Shown here: in pieces, positions 1-9,968 of the stretch | How positions within the stretch are numbered: position 1 is the first letter of the stretch | Layout of the letters: every line of letters begins with the position of its first letter | Origin: Nothopassalora personata | Lineage: Eukaryota; Ascomycota; Dothideomycetes; Mycosphaerellales; Mycosphaerellaceae | Length of the DNA stretch: 64,000 nt | NCBI GenBank assembly: GCA_033816765.1 | Contig: CM066289.1 | Span: forward strand, 1,922,001 to 1,986,000 | Direction of reading: 5' to 3' | Program-made: the position numbers and the translations under genes | The notes under the pieces: generated by a model | Told to the model about the DNA's origin: nothing | What the model saw: the letters and a program-made list of their open reading frames with translations, nothing else | Databases searched by the model: none

Positions 1-2017
1 AGAGCTTAAAGTAGGTTTATACGATAAGTGTTCGGGCTATTACTATAGTAGTACCCGAAGGAGAGGGCCCCTCGTAGCCTAAAGAATTTGTAGACTTCCG
101 AGATGTATACGTACCTAATAAGTAGGCGAAGCGTAAGATGCCCGACGGGGTTAAGTATACGATTAATCTCGTTAAAGGAAAGAAACCCCCTTTTAAGCCG
201 CTATACTACTAGTCCTTAACTAAGCTAGAGGCCTTAAAGGAGTACCTTACGTAAGTAATGGAGAAGGGGTAGATTAGGCGATCCGTAAGCGAGGCGGGTG
301 CGCCTATCCTATTCGTAGTAAAGAAGAATAGCACTCTTAGGCTCTATGTAGACTATAGAGGCTTAAATAAGATTATAGTAAAGAACCGATACCCCCTACC
401 CCTAATTAGCGAGACGCTAGATAGGCTATTAGGTTCTAGGTTCTTTACTATAATCGACTTAAAGGACGCCTAATATCGTATCCCTATTAAGCGAGGCGAT
501 AAGTAGAAGACTACGTTTCGTACGCGATACGGATACTACAAGTACCTAGTAATACCGTTCGGGTTAACTAACGTACTAGCAACCTTTTAAGGGTATATTA
601 ATAAGGCGCTAACCGGCTTAGTTAATAACATTTACGTAGTCTACCTAGATAATATCCTTATCTATAGCGAGACGCGTAAGGCATACGTACGAGCCGTGCG
701 CGAGGTACTTACGAGGCTACGGAAGTTTGCTCTATTCGCAAACCCTAAGAAGTGTTACTTCTTCTAGGAGAGTATAGAGTTCCTTAGGTTTATCGTAAGC
801 GCCGTAGGCGTATCGATAGATAGGAGTAGGGTAGCCGCTATCGAGGAATAGCCTACACCTACGACCTTTTATAAGGTCTAGTCCTTCCTTAGGTTTTGTA
901 ACTTCTACCAGCGTTTTGTAGAAGGATACTTAAGGGTCTATAAGCCCCTAACGGACCTACTAAAGGGATCTAAGGACGGTAAGAAGTAGGGCCCTCTTAC
1001 GTAGACCTTAAGCGAAGAGTAGGCGTTTCGATAGCTTAAGGCCGGATTCTTAGGCGTACTAATACTTAGGCACTTCGATCCTACGCTACGTACGCGAGTC
1101 GAAACCGACGCGTTAGGTTTCGCGATCGTAGGTATTATATCCTAATTATTTAGTGCTAAGTGGCATCCTATCGCGTTCTATTTACGTAAGATAATACTAG
1201 CCGAGTGTAACTACGAGACGTACGATTAGGAGCTACTTATAGTAGTTAAGGCTTTTAAGTATTAGAGGCTATACTTAGAGGGCGCTACGTATACGGTGCG
1301 AGTACTAGTCGACTACGCTAACCTATAGGGCTTTATAATAGTAAAGTAGCTAAATAGGCGGTAAGCTCGATAGGCTACGTTCCTATAGTCTTATAATTTT
1401 ATAGTAGAGTATCGGCCGGGTAAGACTAACCTAGCCGACGCGCCTTCGAGACGTAGTAACTACGTAGCTATAACGTAACAAACTTCGAACTTACTACCTA
1501 CCTTATAAAGTAAGCTATCTTTCTAGAAGGAGTCTCTAGAAGGGATAAGCGAGCCGACGGTAAAGCGCGCGCTTACTACCTACGAGGCAATATAGGGCGA
1601 CATAGGCGCGGCAATAGTAGTACGGAGAGGTAACCTTCCCTATTAAGACAAGCCGTCGTTACTAGTAGTAGTGTACGCTATAGTAATATAGGGTTAAGCT
1701 TATAGCTCGACGGGTAAGTTAATCCTACTCTTAATAAAGATCGTGTAGTAGTAAGACGACTAGTATATCGTATACTTAGCGTAGGCGCTAAGCGCGAGGG
1801 ACGCTAAGGGATAGGATATAAAGGATGACCTTATGTACTACGGAGACGCGATCGTAGTACCTAGGGACCACGGAATTAGGTCGCATCTAATTCGTATATA
1901 CTACGACGACGTCCTCGCGGGTTACTTTAGAAGGACTAAGACTAAAGAGCTATTGCGACGTAATTATTAGTAGGACTTACTTAGTACGGACGTAAAGTAA
2001 TACGTCTAAGCCTATAG

Positions 2018-2214
2018 TGTTAAGGGGATGTCGCAATGTATAGCACGCCCACGACCTGCCAGTCGTAGATGAACTAATTCTTGCCTTTTGTTCAAGACGC
2101 ATCGCGCGTCGCAAGGTGTACTCATGCGTGTCACGTGCGGCTTGGCAGCCGGTCGCGACCGCATATCACATGCAAGGCCACATGTAGGGGTTAGCCACTG
2201 GGCTGCCCCTTACA
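2018..2214. repeat. Solo LTR, 197 bp, not RIP-mutated, with TATAG target duplication
   Basis: The segment starts TGTTAAGG and ends CCTTACA. It is flanked by direct TATAG repeats at 2013-2017 and 2215-2219, the 5-bp duplication typical of LTR-element integration. Deleting the segment plus one TATAG joins the damaged integrase so that it reads A-Y-R-T-Y, the expected C-x-x-C zinc pair with both Cys codons changed to Tyr. Unlike its surroundings it is rich in CA and TG, so it arrived after RIP of the host or was too short to be RIPped. RIP-mutated relatives lie at 12051-12246, 12247-12397 and 25086-25266. Orientation is undetermined. Confidence 0.85.
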
Positions 2215-2663
2215 TATAGAACCTACTAGGGTTCGAAGGCTAAACGCTATCGACCCTATAGTAGGCTATAACCGCTTCCTAGACCGGAGCGGCCGTAGTA
2301 GGAAATTACCATGGATTTTATTACGGACCTACCTCTAAGTACGCGAGCCGGTTACGTGTATAATACGATCCTAGTGATAGTCGATCGCTACTTAAAAATA
2401 AGCTTATACATCCCGACGACGAAGACTTACATAGCCGTAGAGCTTACGAGGCTCCTACGAGACGAAGTCGTGCGACACTATAGTGTCCCGTTAGGTATAG
2501 TAAGCGACCGAGGTCCGGTCTTCACTAGTTACTTTTAAAGTAACTTCTACTTCGAGGCGCGTATAAAGCGTAAGCTATCTACGGCCTTTCACCCTTAGAC
2601 TAACGGCTAAACTAAGAGGGTAAACTAAACCCTCGAATAATATCTTCGTTATTACTATAGTAA

Positions 2664-2668
2664 TAATT
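2664..2668. repeat. 5' target-site duplication TAATT of the intact Gypsy element
   Basis: TAATT directly precedes the 5' LTR at 2669 and is repeated at 9969-9973 directly after the 3' LTR. A perfect 5-bp duplication is the expected mark of integrase-mediated insertion and fixes both element ends to the base. Confidence 0.9.
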
Positions 2669-2852
2669 TGTCACGGGCAGCCCGCGACCCTTCACTGACG
2701 ATGCGTCGTCCCGGCGGAACCTCGGACCTTCCGCATCGGGTTAGCGCGGCTTGGCGTTGCTTTATCTATCCGCCGCGCCTCGCGCTCCTCTTTCGTAGCT
2801 TCGTAGAACAACAACTATCTCATTCGGACCCTATGGTACGCGCGCCCTTACA
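2669..2852 (+). repeat. 5' LTR of the intact Gypsy element
   Basis: 184 bp, begins TGTCACGGGC and ends CCCTTACA. Identical by eye to the 3' copy at 9785-9968. It should hold the promoter of the element's RNA; I see no clear TATA box. The non-coding leader from 2853 to 3021 follows. Confidence 0.93.
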
Positions 2853-3021
2853 GTTTGTTCTACCTCCCTACCCAGATCGCGGATCCAGGTAAGGGACGCG
2901 TAACAACAGGAACAGACTCACAGAACCGCGCACGGCGTAGATACAGAACTCGCGACTCGCAACATCGCAACAGAGGCAAACGGATTCAGAACACGGAACA
3001 CGGTAAGGCACTAAGCAACAG

Positions 3022-5055
3022 ATGCCCAAGGAAACCAACGCACCAAAGGCCTCAGCAACAGGCCGCGTTGAAGGAAACAACATGACTTCCCAGCAGTCAC
3101 AGACACAAGGCAAGCGCACCTCTCTTTTCCCCGACCTCTCCAGTTTCGACAGTCAGACACAAGGAGACGACACTCGGCGAGTCACAGTTGACACCGGTGT
3201 CGCGCTTCAGCAAGAGCTGGACAAGGCATGGAACAAAGCACAAGACAGGGAGCAGAACGGTGAGCTTGATTTCACAGAACTCTTCGAGCCCAGGGTGGGA
3301 GAAGAGGAGGACACACCAGTCTTCATTTCACACGACGAAGCCGAACACATCGCTGCCGCCGACTTCCAGAACATCACCGCCGAAGACCTGGCCACACTGA
3401 CCAAGGAACACCCGAAGACCGTCCACGATTTCGTGCTACGAGGATTCAACACTGCCATCATATCTAGCCAACAACTCGATGTGATGCAACGCGCCAATGC
3501 ACTTCAGAACAAGCAGTACCGTACGCTGTATGCCGAGTACGATCGCATCCACGGGATGCTCAAGACCGAACAGACCGCCCTCGCGAAGATGGCCCAGGAC
3601 CTTAAGAATAAGAACGCCGACACCCTCAAACTCAAGGCTGTCGAGAAGAAGTACAAGGATGCGAACGAGCTATGTCAGCAGTTCGCCGATATCACCGACT
3701 CGGAGAAGAAGAAGAGCCAGGCATTACAAGCTGAGGTTGATGACCTGAAGGTCCGTCTGCAAGCAGCAGAGGACCAGGCACGAGGACGTCGTTCGCGCTC
3801 GCGCCCACGCTCACGCCCACGATCACCACCACCCCGCGAGACCTCACTCGAGGTGCTCCAGCGTCGGTACCGTGAGGCGGCAGCAGGAGGAGGTGGCGGA
3901 GGAGACGATGATGACGATGGCAATGGAGACAAGGACAGGGATCGCCGTGGTCGTGACCATGACCGACCACGTCGTGATGAGCGCCAAGGCACACAAGGCA
4001 CGCAGCGGTCAGGCGGTGGTCGCAGCAACCGCACGCAGCAGACACCTCTCGTGGACCTGCCGGAGCGTCTCATCAACATCGACCCCACCCTCGACCGCAG
4101 CATGAAGATCGGCAAGGGTGTGCCTGACCCAAAGAAGTTCAAGAACGATGACGACCCGACTTATGACAGCTGGTACACAAGCATCCTGCTGAAGTTGACA
4201 GTCGCGACGTTCCGCACTGAACAGGACGCCCTACGCTTCCTGTATGGATGGACGGACGGTGAGGTGCAGAAGACTGTGAAGCCTCGCATCCCCATCCCCG
4301 GGCACCAGGCTTTCAACGAGTTCATGACTGGCGAAGAACTGTTGGACTGGATGACTCGACAGTACGGCGTCCGCAACGAGGCCACCAAGGCTGCAGTGGA
4401 CATCACTACCTGCAAACAGGCTCAGAAGGAGAACTTCGTCCCATTCTTCGCACGCTATTCCAAGCTGAGGGCATGGGTTGACTGGAGTGACGAGACCGAG
4501 TTGATGCTGTTCCGCACACGCCTCAACAAGCGCTACTACATCAAGACCTTCGGAGACCGCGAGGTGGACCGACGTCTGAACAGCATGCAGGACGTGATCG
4601 AAGAGTGCACTGCACTGGACGAGCAGTTCTACGAGACCGAGCAGCTGTACCCTCAAGAGAACAACAACCGCCCACGCGGCAATGGAGGAGGCAACCAGAA
4701 CGGCAACGGCAACGGCAACCAGAACCAGGGCAACACAGCTGCAGCTGCAGCCGCTGGTGCTGCCGGCGCCGTCGTTCAGCGCCCACCACAGTACGTAGGC
4801 ACCAAGAAGAAGGAAGACTTGCCAGCTCACCTTCGGGACCTCCCACCGCTCAACTATGAGGGTCGCGAGGAATTGAAGAAGCAGGGCAAGTGCTACCGAT
4901 GCCGCACCGGACCCCACTTATCCAGCAATACCGAGTGCCCGATGTATGGCTATGACGGCGACTATCGCCCACCGCGCCCGCGTAACAACAACGGAGGCAA
5001 CACCAACCTCAGTTCCCTGGCCGCCGGGCAGGGAAATGGCGAGGCCACTGCCTAA
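3022..5055 (+). CDS. gag: Gag polyprotein of the intact Gypsy element
   Basis: 677 residues. It would form the cytoplasmic virus-like particle that packages the element's RNA. Visible parts: a polar N-terminus; a predicted coiled coil at about residues 175-255; an Arg/Ser-rich stretch (about 255-275); an acidic and basic low-complexity hinge with Gly and Asp runs (about 290-345); the conserved retrotransposon gag core (about 375-545); an Asn/Gly/Gln-rich linker; and one zinc knuckle near residues 623-638 (C-x2-C-x4-H-x6-C, slightly longer than the usual CCHC spacing). The ATG at 3022 is the first in frame; a second in-frame ATG at 3082 is an alternative start. The stop overlaps the pol frame. 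A frameshift signal sits 18 nt upstream of the stop. Confidence 0.9.
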   Translation: MPKETNAPKASATGRVEGNNMTSQQSQTQGKRTSLFPDLSSFDSQTQGDDTRRVTVDTGVALQQELDKAWNKAQDREQNGELDFTELFEPRVGEEEDTPVFISHDEAEHIAAADFQNITAEDLATLTKEHPKTVHDFVLRGFNTAIISSQQLDVMQRANALQNKQYRTLYAEYDRIHGMLKTEQTALAKMAQDLKNKNADTLKLKAVEKKYKDANELCQQFADITDSEKKKSQALQAEVDDLKVRLQAAEDQARGRRSRSRPRSRPRSPPPRETSLEVLQRRYREAAAGGGGGGDDDDDGNGDKDRDRRGRDHDRPRRDERQGTQGTQRSGGGRSNRTQQTPLVDLPERLINIDPTLDRSMKIGKGVPDPKKFKNDDDPTYDSWYTSILLKLTVATFRTEQDALRFLYGWTDGEVQKTVKPRIPIPGHQAFNEFMTGEELLDWMTRQYGVRNEATKAAVDITTCKQAQKENFVPFFARYSKLRAWVDWSDETELMLFRTRLNKRYYIKTFGDREVDRRLNSMQDVIEECTALDEQFYETEQLYPQENNNRPRGNGGGNQNGNGNGNQNQGNTAAAAAAGAAGAVVQRPPQYVGTKKKEDLPAHLRDLPPLNYEGREELKKQGKCYRCRTGPHLSSNTECPMYGYDGDYRPPRPRNNNGGNTNLSSLAAGQGNGEATA

Positions 5056-5073
5056 GCGTGGCAGACAGTGGTC
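5031..5073 (+). promoter_or_regulatory. Candidate programmed -1 ribosomal frameshift signal between gag and pol
   Basis: A canonical slippery heptamer G GGA AAT lies at 5031-5037 in the correct gag phase (gag codons CAG GGA AAT). After a 5-nt spacer an 8-bp stem can form between 5043-5050 (GGCCACTG) and 5066-5073 (CAGTGGTC, one G-U pair), enclosing the gag stop TAA at 5053-5055. The pol frame lies in the -1 phase relative to gag and is open from 4986, so slippage here would give a Gag-Pol fusion. Heptamer, spacing and stem match the known architecture of retroviral -1 signals. Function is inferred. Confidence 0.75.
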
Positions 5074-8000
5074 AACCGAACAACCAAGGACAGAAAGAGC
5101 ATGAGATTGAGAGACACAGAGTGCAAGAGCAAGACACGGATACAGACTATGGTGAGGAGCTGAAGATATCGGCCTGCGCATTGGAGCCGCAGCAACCAGA
5201 TGTACACCCTCACATAGTACTCCCAGTAATGATACAGCATGGGAAGGCACGAGGCCTTGTAGACTCTGCTTCCACCTCTCTCTTTCTCGACTGGAAGTTC
5301 ACACGCAAACACAGAATACCCTTGATACCCCTTGTGCGCAACAAGAACCTGACCCTTGGGGATGGTAAGGCTGCTGCACGTCGCATCACGCACGTAGCCC
5401 TCGTCGATGTTGATATCGACGGTCATCACGAGCAAATGCTATGCTACATAACCGACCTCGAATACGACATCGTCCTGGGCCTGCCGTGGCTGAGCACGCA
5501 CAACCCAAACATCTTCTGGGAGACCGGTGAAGTGGCACTCAGATCAGACTACTGCTTTGGTCACTGTCTTAAGAACAAGACATCGACAACAGTCCAGTCC
5601 CTGAACCATCGACACCGACAACGTAAGGAAGCAATGAAATATGGACCAGAGCCCTTCACCGATGATCGCAGCTTCACGGCAGGAGGGGCAGAAGCAGAAC
5701 TGAACCTATCCTCGATGGGCCTGTACGACGATGATGAGGAAGTCGAGTGTATAGGCGTCACGCAGCGCGCCTTCGAGATGTACGCGCACCGACCTGGCGC
5801 TGAATGTTTCTACATACTATCTACCGGCAAAGAGGACGAAGAAGGCGATGGTGAGATCAAGCTGAGCGCAATGGCAGCTGATGACTTGGATCAGTTCCTG
5901 AACAAGGAGTTCAACCATAACCCGAAGGAGAAGCTCCCACCAGAATACCATGATCTCGTAGATGCATTCTCAGCGAAAGACCATGAAGGACTTCCTCCTC
6001 ACAGACCTGGAATCGACCACGAAATTCACATCAAGCCTGATGGGCCCCAAGAACCGCCATACCGTAAGCCCTACGGACTGGCGCCTCAGGAGAATGAAGC
6101 AGTCAAGAAGTGGGTCACCGAACAGGAGCAACAAGGCAAAGTCCGGCCAGCAGGACAGAAGACGAGCCAATCGCCGGCACCAGTACTGGTAGTCAGAAAG
6201 CCAGGCGGTGGACTGCGCGTGTGCATCGACTACCGAGGACTCAATGCGATCACTATCAAGAACAGGTACCCTATACCGCTAATCCAAGAGACACTGAACC
6301 GCATGCACGGCAAGAGGTACTTCACGAAGCTGGACATCGTCGCAGCCTTCAACAAGCTTCGCATTGCAGAAGGGCACGAATGGCTTACAGCATTCGCTAC
6401 ACGATATGGGGTGTACGAATGTCTTGTGTTACCATTCGGCCTATGCAATGGCCCTGCGTCGTTTCAGTCATACATTAACAGCGTGTTACAAGAACACCTG
6501 GATGACTTCGTCTCCGCGTACCTGGACGACGTTTTAATTTTTAGCGACACACTGGAGGAGCACATCGAACATGTGCGCAAGGTACTAGCAAAATTGAGGG
6601 ATGCCGGACTGACGGTCGACATCGACAAGTGCGAGTTCCACCAGCAGCGAGTTAAGTACCTGGGACTTATTATCACCCCAGATGGCATCGAAATGGACCC
6701 AGAGAAGCTTGAATGTATCCAGTCATGGGAAGCACCTTCCAACCTCAAGGATGTGCAGGCGTTCCTCGGATTCGCCAACTTTTACAGACGGTTCATCGAG
6801 GCCTTCTCACGCCTCGCAGCGCCGCTGACCGAATTGACCAAGTCAAATGGACCTAGTAATCACAAGAATCGCAGGGTTGACTGGACACCAGCATGCCAAG
6901 CAGCATTTGACGCTCTGAAGGCAGCATTCAGCAAAGCCGGTATGCTCGCACACTATGTGCCCGGTAGGCAAACAGTAGTCGAAACGGACTCATCAGATTT
7001 CGTGAACGCCGGAGTGCTTTCTCAGTACGACGAGGAAGGCGTGCTTCACCCTGTAGCATTCTATTCAAAGAAGCTGAGCCCGCAGGAATGCAACTATGAG
7101 ATTTATGACAAGGAGCTTCTAGCGATTATTAAGGCCTTCGAGGAATGGCGCCCGGAGTTGGCCTGCGAGGCGGATGATGACACCATCGAACCCGTGAAGG
7201 TGTTCACGGATCACAAGAACTTGGAGTACTTTATGACCACTAAGCAGCTGAATCGGCGCCAGGCACGTTGGGCCGAATTCCTGTCCCAGTTCAACTTCCG
7301 TATTGTCTATCGACCAGGTGTCCAAGGCACAAAGCCTGACAGCCTCACGAGACGCAGCCAGGACCTTCCGCAGGGGGTGGACGATCCGCGAAATCAGCAT
7401 CAGCATCAGACGTTGCTGCCGCCTGAGCGATTTCTTAAGATCGACTCGATGCGCGCAACTGTCGAAGATGCGGCTGAGGATGTTGCACCTGTTGAGAACA
7501 CACCTACCGCACCAATTGAGGAAGCCCTGAACCCGGAGGCCACCGAATTCATACCGTCCACGCAGACGCAGACAGCATCCGAGACGGAACAGGAAGCCGA
7601 ACTCGAGTACAGAATGACAATGGCTTATGCCGCGGATGCAGACCTGAAGTCAGCTATCAGAGCCCTGCAGAAGGGCGAGACCCCAGCACTCCTTCAGAAA
7701 GCGAAGGTGCATCCAGTACACTGCAAGGTCGAAGGGGACCTGCTGTACGTCCGTAACCAGTATAATGACTGGAGTCTATGGGTGCCAGAGGACCAGAAGC
7801 TCCGCACTCGGATAGTCAAGATGAACCATGACACCCCAGCGGCCGGTCACCCAGGCAGAGCCCGCACCTACGAGCTCGTTGCACGTGAATTCTACTGGCC
7901 TGGTTTGGCTAGATCTGTGCGCAGATACAACGCGAATTGCCGCAGGTGCCGCACGACGAAATCTGTGCATACCCAGCCACCTGGATTACTGCACCCACTT

Positions 8001-9860
8001 TCGGTGCCAGAACGACCTTGGCAACACATCGCAGTTGACTTTGTGGTTGACCTGCCACCAAGCGAACTCGACGGCATGACTTACACCAATGTTATGACAG
8101 TCACCGACAGACTCACTAAGGAAGTGGAACTGATACCCATCGGCGCGATGACAGCGCAGAACGCGGCGCGACTTTTCTTAAAGCACGTGTTCACCCGGCA
8201 TGGCCTCCCAGAAACCATCACGTCTGATCGCGGAAAGCAGTTCATCGCCACTTTCTGGAAGCGCCTATGCAAGATGCTGCGCATCAGCAGGAAGCTGAGT
8301 TCCTCCTACCACCCTGAAACGGATGGGCAATCAGAACGCACTAACCAAGAGATGGAACAGTACTTACGCACCTTCACGAATGAGGCACAGAGCGACTGGG
8401 CCGACTGGCTGTGCTTAGCGCAGTTCGCTATTAACAACCGAGTGTCGGAGACCACTGGAGTGTCACCGTTCTACGCCAATGTTGGATATAACCCAGAGTT
8501 CACCGAGCGTATCGATTTGCAAGCAGGCAAGGACCGACACATGACAACCCTTCAGCGACTCGACAGCAAGTCAGCCGAAGCCTTCGCCAAACGCATCTGT
8601 GAGCTACATCGCAATCTTCAAGAGAACATGAGGATGTCACAGGCGCTGCAAGCCGAAGCAGCAAACAGGCACCGAAGCATCCCACCAGACTACAAGGTTG
8701 GCGACTGGGTGTATCTAAGCACGAAGAACATTCGCACCACTCGACCATCCAAGAAGCTGGACCGCAGATATGCAGGACCGTACCAGATCACGGAGGTGAT
8801 GCCCGCTAGGCTGTCATACAAGCTGAACCTGTCGGATGCATTGAGCGGACTCGATAATTGCTTCCACACCTCCCTGTTACAGCGAGCCGACAACCCCGAT
8901 CTCCCACCGCTCGAGGGACAGCACCTGGCACCGCCGCCGCCAGTGGCCATCGAACCCGACACAACTGCAGCTGACGCAGTCGCCGATGTCACAGTCACAG
9001 CCCCGGCACCAGAATATGAGGTGGACAAGATCTTGGACATGTACACGCGGAAGCGCGCAGGCAAAGTGAAGAAGGGAAAGAAGCGCAAGGTGGACACTTG
9101 GTACAAGGTGCGATGGAGTGGCTATCAGGATATGGAGGCCGGAGAGACTTGGCAACCTGCAGAGGACCTGTTTGTGAGGGCAGCCGCCGCTCTTGCGGAC
9201 TTTCACCACAGCCGGCCGGATTTGCCCACGCCTCAGGGCTTCGCAACGCCATCTGACTGGTCTCCAGTCAATGAGGTGCTCGGACTTAACACGATCAGGG
9301 TCGACAGAGACACCGCCACAAATAAGCCTAGCCGAGCCTTGCCTCTGATAGAATCTGGTCAGCGCATGTTCACTACGCACCGCTACGATGATCAGGTTAC
9401 AGGAAAGTCCGTCGTCCCAACTGAGGATCACGGTGCAAGCCGCCGCCCTCAGCTCTATGACAGAACAGACAGTTGTACCGATGTTCTAGCGAACCCTGCA
9501 GAGCCTGCATTGATACCCAACCTTGGTCAAAAGGATCAGACGCGAGCGTTCGCCGAAGAGGGGCTTAGGCCCTGGGCGTGCCAGCAGTATGAGCAAACAG
9601 AGTCTGATGCGCAAGCAGCAGCAGTAGTGACAGAGATGGAGGACGACCTTGAAGACGATTGGACGTTTGCACGATTATGGAGTTCGACAGGCAAGGGTGA
9701 TAAGTGGCCGCACAAGACGATGGATAGGCGAGTTAATGGACTGAACGCTCAGAGGACTGAGACGAGTTTTGAGAGGGGGGGTACTGTCACGGGCAGCCCG
9801 CGACCCTTCACTGACGATGCGTCGTCCCGGCGGAACCTCGGACCTTCCGCATCGGGTTAG
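5058..9860 (+). CDS. pol: Pol polyprotein: protease, RT, RNase H, integrase, chromodomain
   Basis: 1,600 residues counted from a GTG at 5058. The frame is open from 4986 and the first ATG is far inside, so synthesis as a -1 frameshift fusion with Gag is most likely. Domains: aspartic protease (D69-S70-A71, DSA instead of DSG); reverse transcriptase at about 330-540 with YLDD at 488-491; RNase H at about 640-770 (TDSSDF...YDKELLAI...FTDHKNLEYF); integrase zinc domain at about 920-975 ending C-x2-C; integrase core with D994, D1057 and E1093 (D-x35-E); a GPY/F-like region near 1230-1260; chromodomain at about 1320-1375, which in relatives steers insertion to marked chromatin. About 225 residues follow the chromodomain, unusually long, and the last 25 codons lie inside the 3' LTR. 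Confidence 0.93.
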   Translation: MADSGQPNNQGQKEHEIERHRVQEQDTDTDYGEELKISACALEPQQPDVHPHIVLPVMIQHGKARGLVDSASTSLFLDWKFTRKHRIPLIPLVRNKNLTLGDGKAAARRITHVALVDVDIDGHHEQMLCYITDLEYDIVLGLPWLSTHNPNIFWETGEVALRSDYCFGHCLKNKTSTTVQSLNHRHRQRKEAMKYGPEPFTDDRSFTAGGAEAELNLSSMGLYDDDEEVECIGVTQRAFEMYAHRPGAECFYILSTGKEDEEGDGEIKLSAMAADDLDQFLNKEFNHNPKEKLPPEYHDLVDAFSAKDHEGLPPHRPGIDHEIHIKPDGPQEPPYRKPYGLAPQENEAVKKWVTEQEQQGKVRPAGQKTSQSPAPVLVVRKPGGGLRVCIDYRGLNAITIKNRYPIPLIQETLNRMHGKRYFTKLDIVAAFNKLRIAEGHEWLTAFATRYGVYECLVLPFGLCNGPASFQSYINSVLQEHLDDFVSAYLDDVLIFSDTLEEHIEHVRKVLAKLRDAGLTVDIDKCEFHQQRVKYLGLIITPDGIEMDPEKLECIQSWEAPSNLKDVQAFLGFANFYRRFIEAFSRLAAPLTELTKSNGPSNHKNRRVDWTPACQAAFDALKAAFSKAGMLAHYVPGRQTVVETDSSDFVNAGVLSQYDEEGVLHPVAFYSKKLSPQECNYEIYDKELLAIIKAFEEWRPELACEADDDTIEPVKVFTDHKNLEYFMTTKQLNRRQARWAEFLSQFNFRIVYRPGVQGTKPDSLTRRSQDLPQGVDDPRNQHQHQTLLPPERFLKIDSMRATVEDAAEDVAPVENTPTAPIEEALNPEATEFIPSTQTQTASETEQEAELEYRMTMAYAADADLKSAIRALQKGETPALLQKAKVHPVHCKVEGDLLYVRNQYNDWSLWVPEDQKLRTRIVKMNHDTPAAGHPGRARTYELVAREFYWPGLARSVRRYNANCRRCRTTKSVHTQPPGLLHPLSVPERPWQHIAVDFVVDLPPSELDGMTYTNVMTVTDRLTKEVELIPIGAMTAQNAARLFLKHVFTRHGLPETITSDRGKQFIATFWKRLCKMLRISRKLSSSYHPETDGQSERTNQEMEQYLRTFTNEAQSDWADWLCLAQFAINNRVSETTGVSPFYANVGYNPEFTERIDLQAGKDRHMTTLQRLDSKSAEAFAKRICELHRNLQENMRMSQALQAEAANRHRSIPPDYKVGDWVYLSTKNIRTTRPSKKLDRRYAGPYQITEVMPARLSYKLNLSDALSGLDNCFHTSLLQRADNPDLPPLEGQHLAPPPPVAIEPDTTAADAVADVTVTAPAPEYEVDKILDMYTRKRAGKVKKGKKRKVDTWYKVRWSGYQDMEAGETWQPAEDLFVRAAAALADFHHSRPDLPTPQGFATPSDWSPVNEVLGLNTIRVDRDTATNKPSRALPLIESGQRMFTTHRYDDQVTGKSVVPTEDHGASRRPQLYDRTDSCTDVLANPAEPALIPNLGQKDQTRAFAEEGLRPWACQQYEQTESDAQAAAVVTEMEDDLEDDWTFARLWSSTGKGDKWPHKTMDRRVNGLNAQRTETSFERGGTVTGSPRPFTDDASSRRNLGPSASG
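9771..9781 (+). other. Polypurine tract of the intact Gypsy element
   Basis: GAGAGGGGGGG ends 3 bases before the 3' LTR, the expected place for the plus-strand DNA primer. It lies inside the pol reading frame, so it is also translated. Confidence 0.8.
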
Positions 9861-9968
9861 CGCGGCTTGGCGTTGCTTTATCTATCCGCCGCGCCTCGCG
9901 CTCCTCTTTCGTAGCTTCGTAGAACAACAACTATCTCATTCGGACCCTATGGTACGCGCGCCCTTACA
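9785..9968 (+). repeat. 3' LTR of the intact Gypsy element
   Basis: 184 bp, the same as the 5' LTR at 2669-2852 at every base I compared. It contains the last 25 codons and the TAG stop of pol (9858-9860). Followed by the TAATT duplication at 9969-9973. Confidence 0.93.

Larger units (their letters stand above)
2669..9968 (+). mobile_element. Intact Ty3/Gypsy chromovirus LTR retrotransposon (7,300 bp)
   Basis: A complete element: 184-bp LTRs at 2669-2852 and 9785-9968 that read the same base for base, 5-bp TAATT duplications outside them, long open gag and pol frames, and a polypurine tract just before the 3' LTR. The domain order protease, reverse transcriptase, RNase H, integrase, chromodomain places it among the chromoviruses of Ty3/Gypsy. 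There is no RIP signature inside, although both flanks are heavily RIPped, so it jumped into already dead transposon DNA recently. It interrupts the integrase core of the older chromovirus. I could not identify a conventional tRNA primer-binding site starting TGG right after the 5' LTR. It may still be capable of movement; that is inference from its intactness. Confidence 0.95.

Noticed and set aside
2853..2890. Primer-binding site directly after the 5' LTR of the intact element
   Set aside because: No TGG-initiated match to a tRNA 3' end visible; the priming mode cannot be told from this sequence.
4231..4917. 228-codon minus-strand frame across gag
   Set aside because: Antisense shadow of gag with low-complexity Leu/Val/Ala content.
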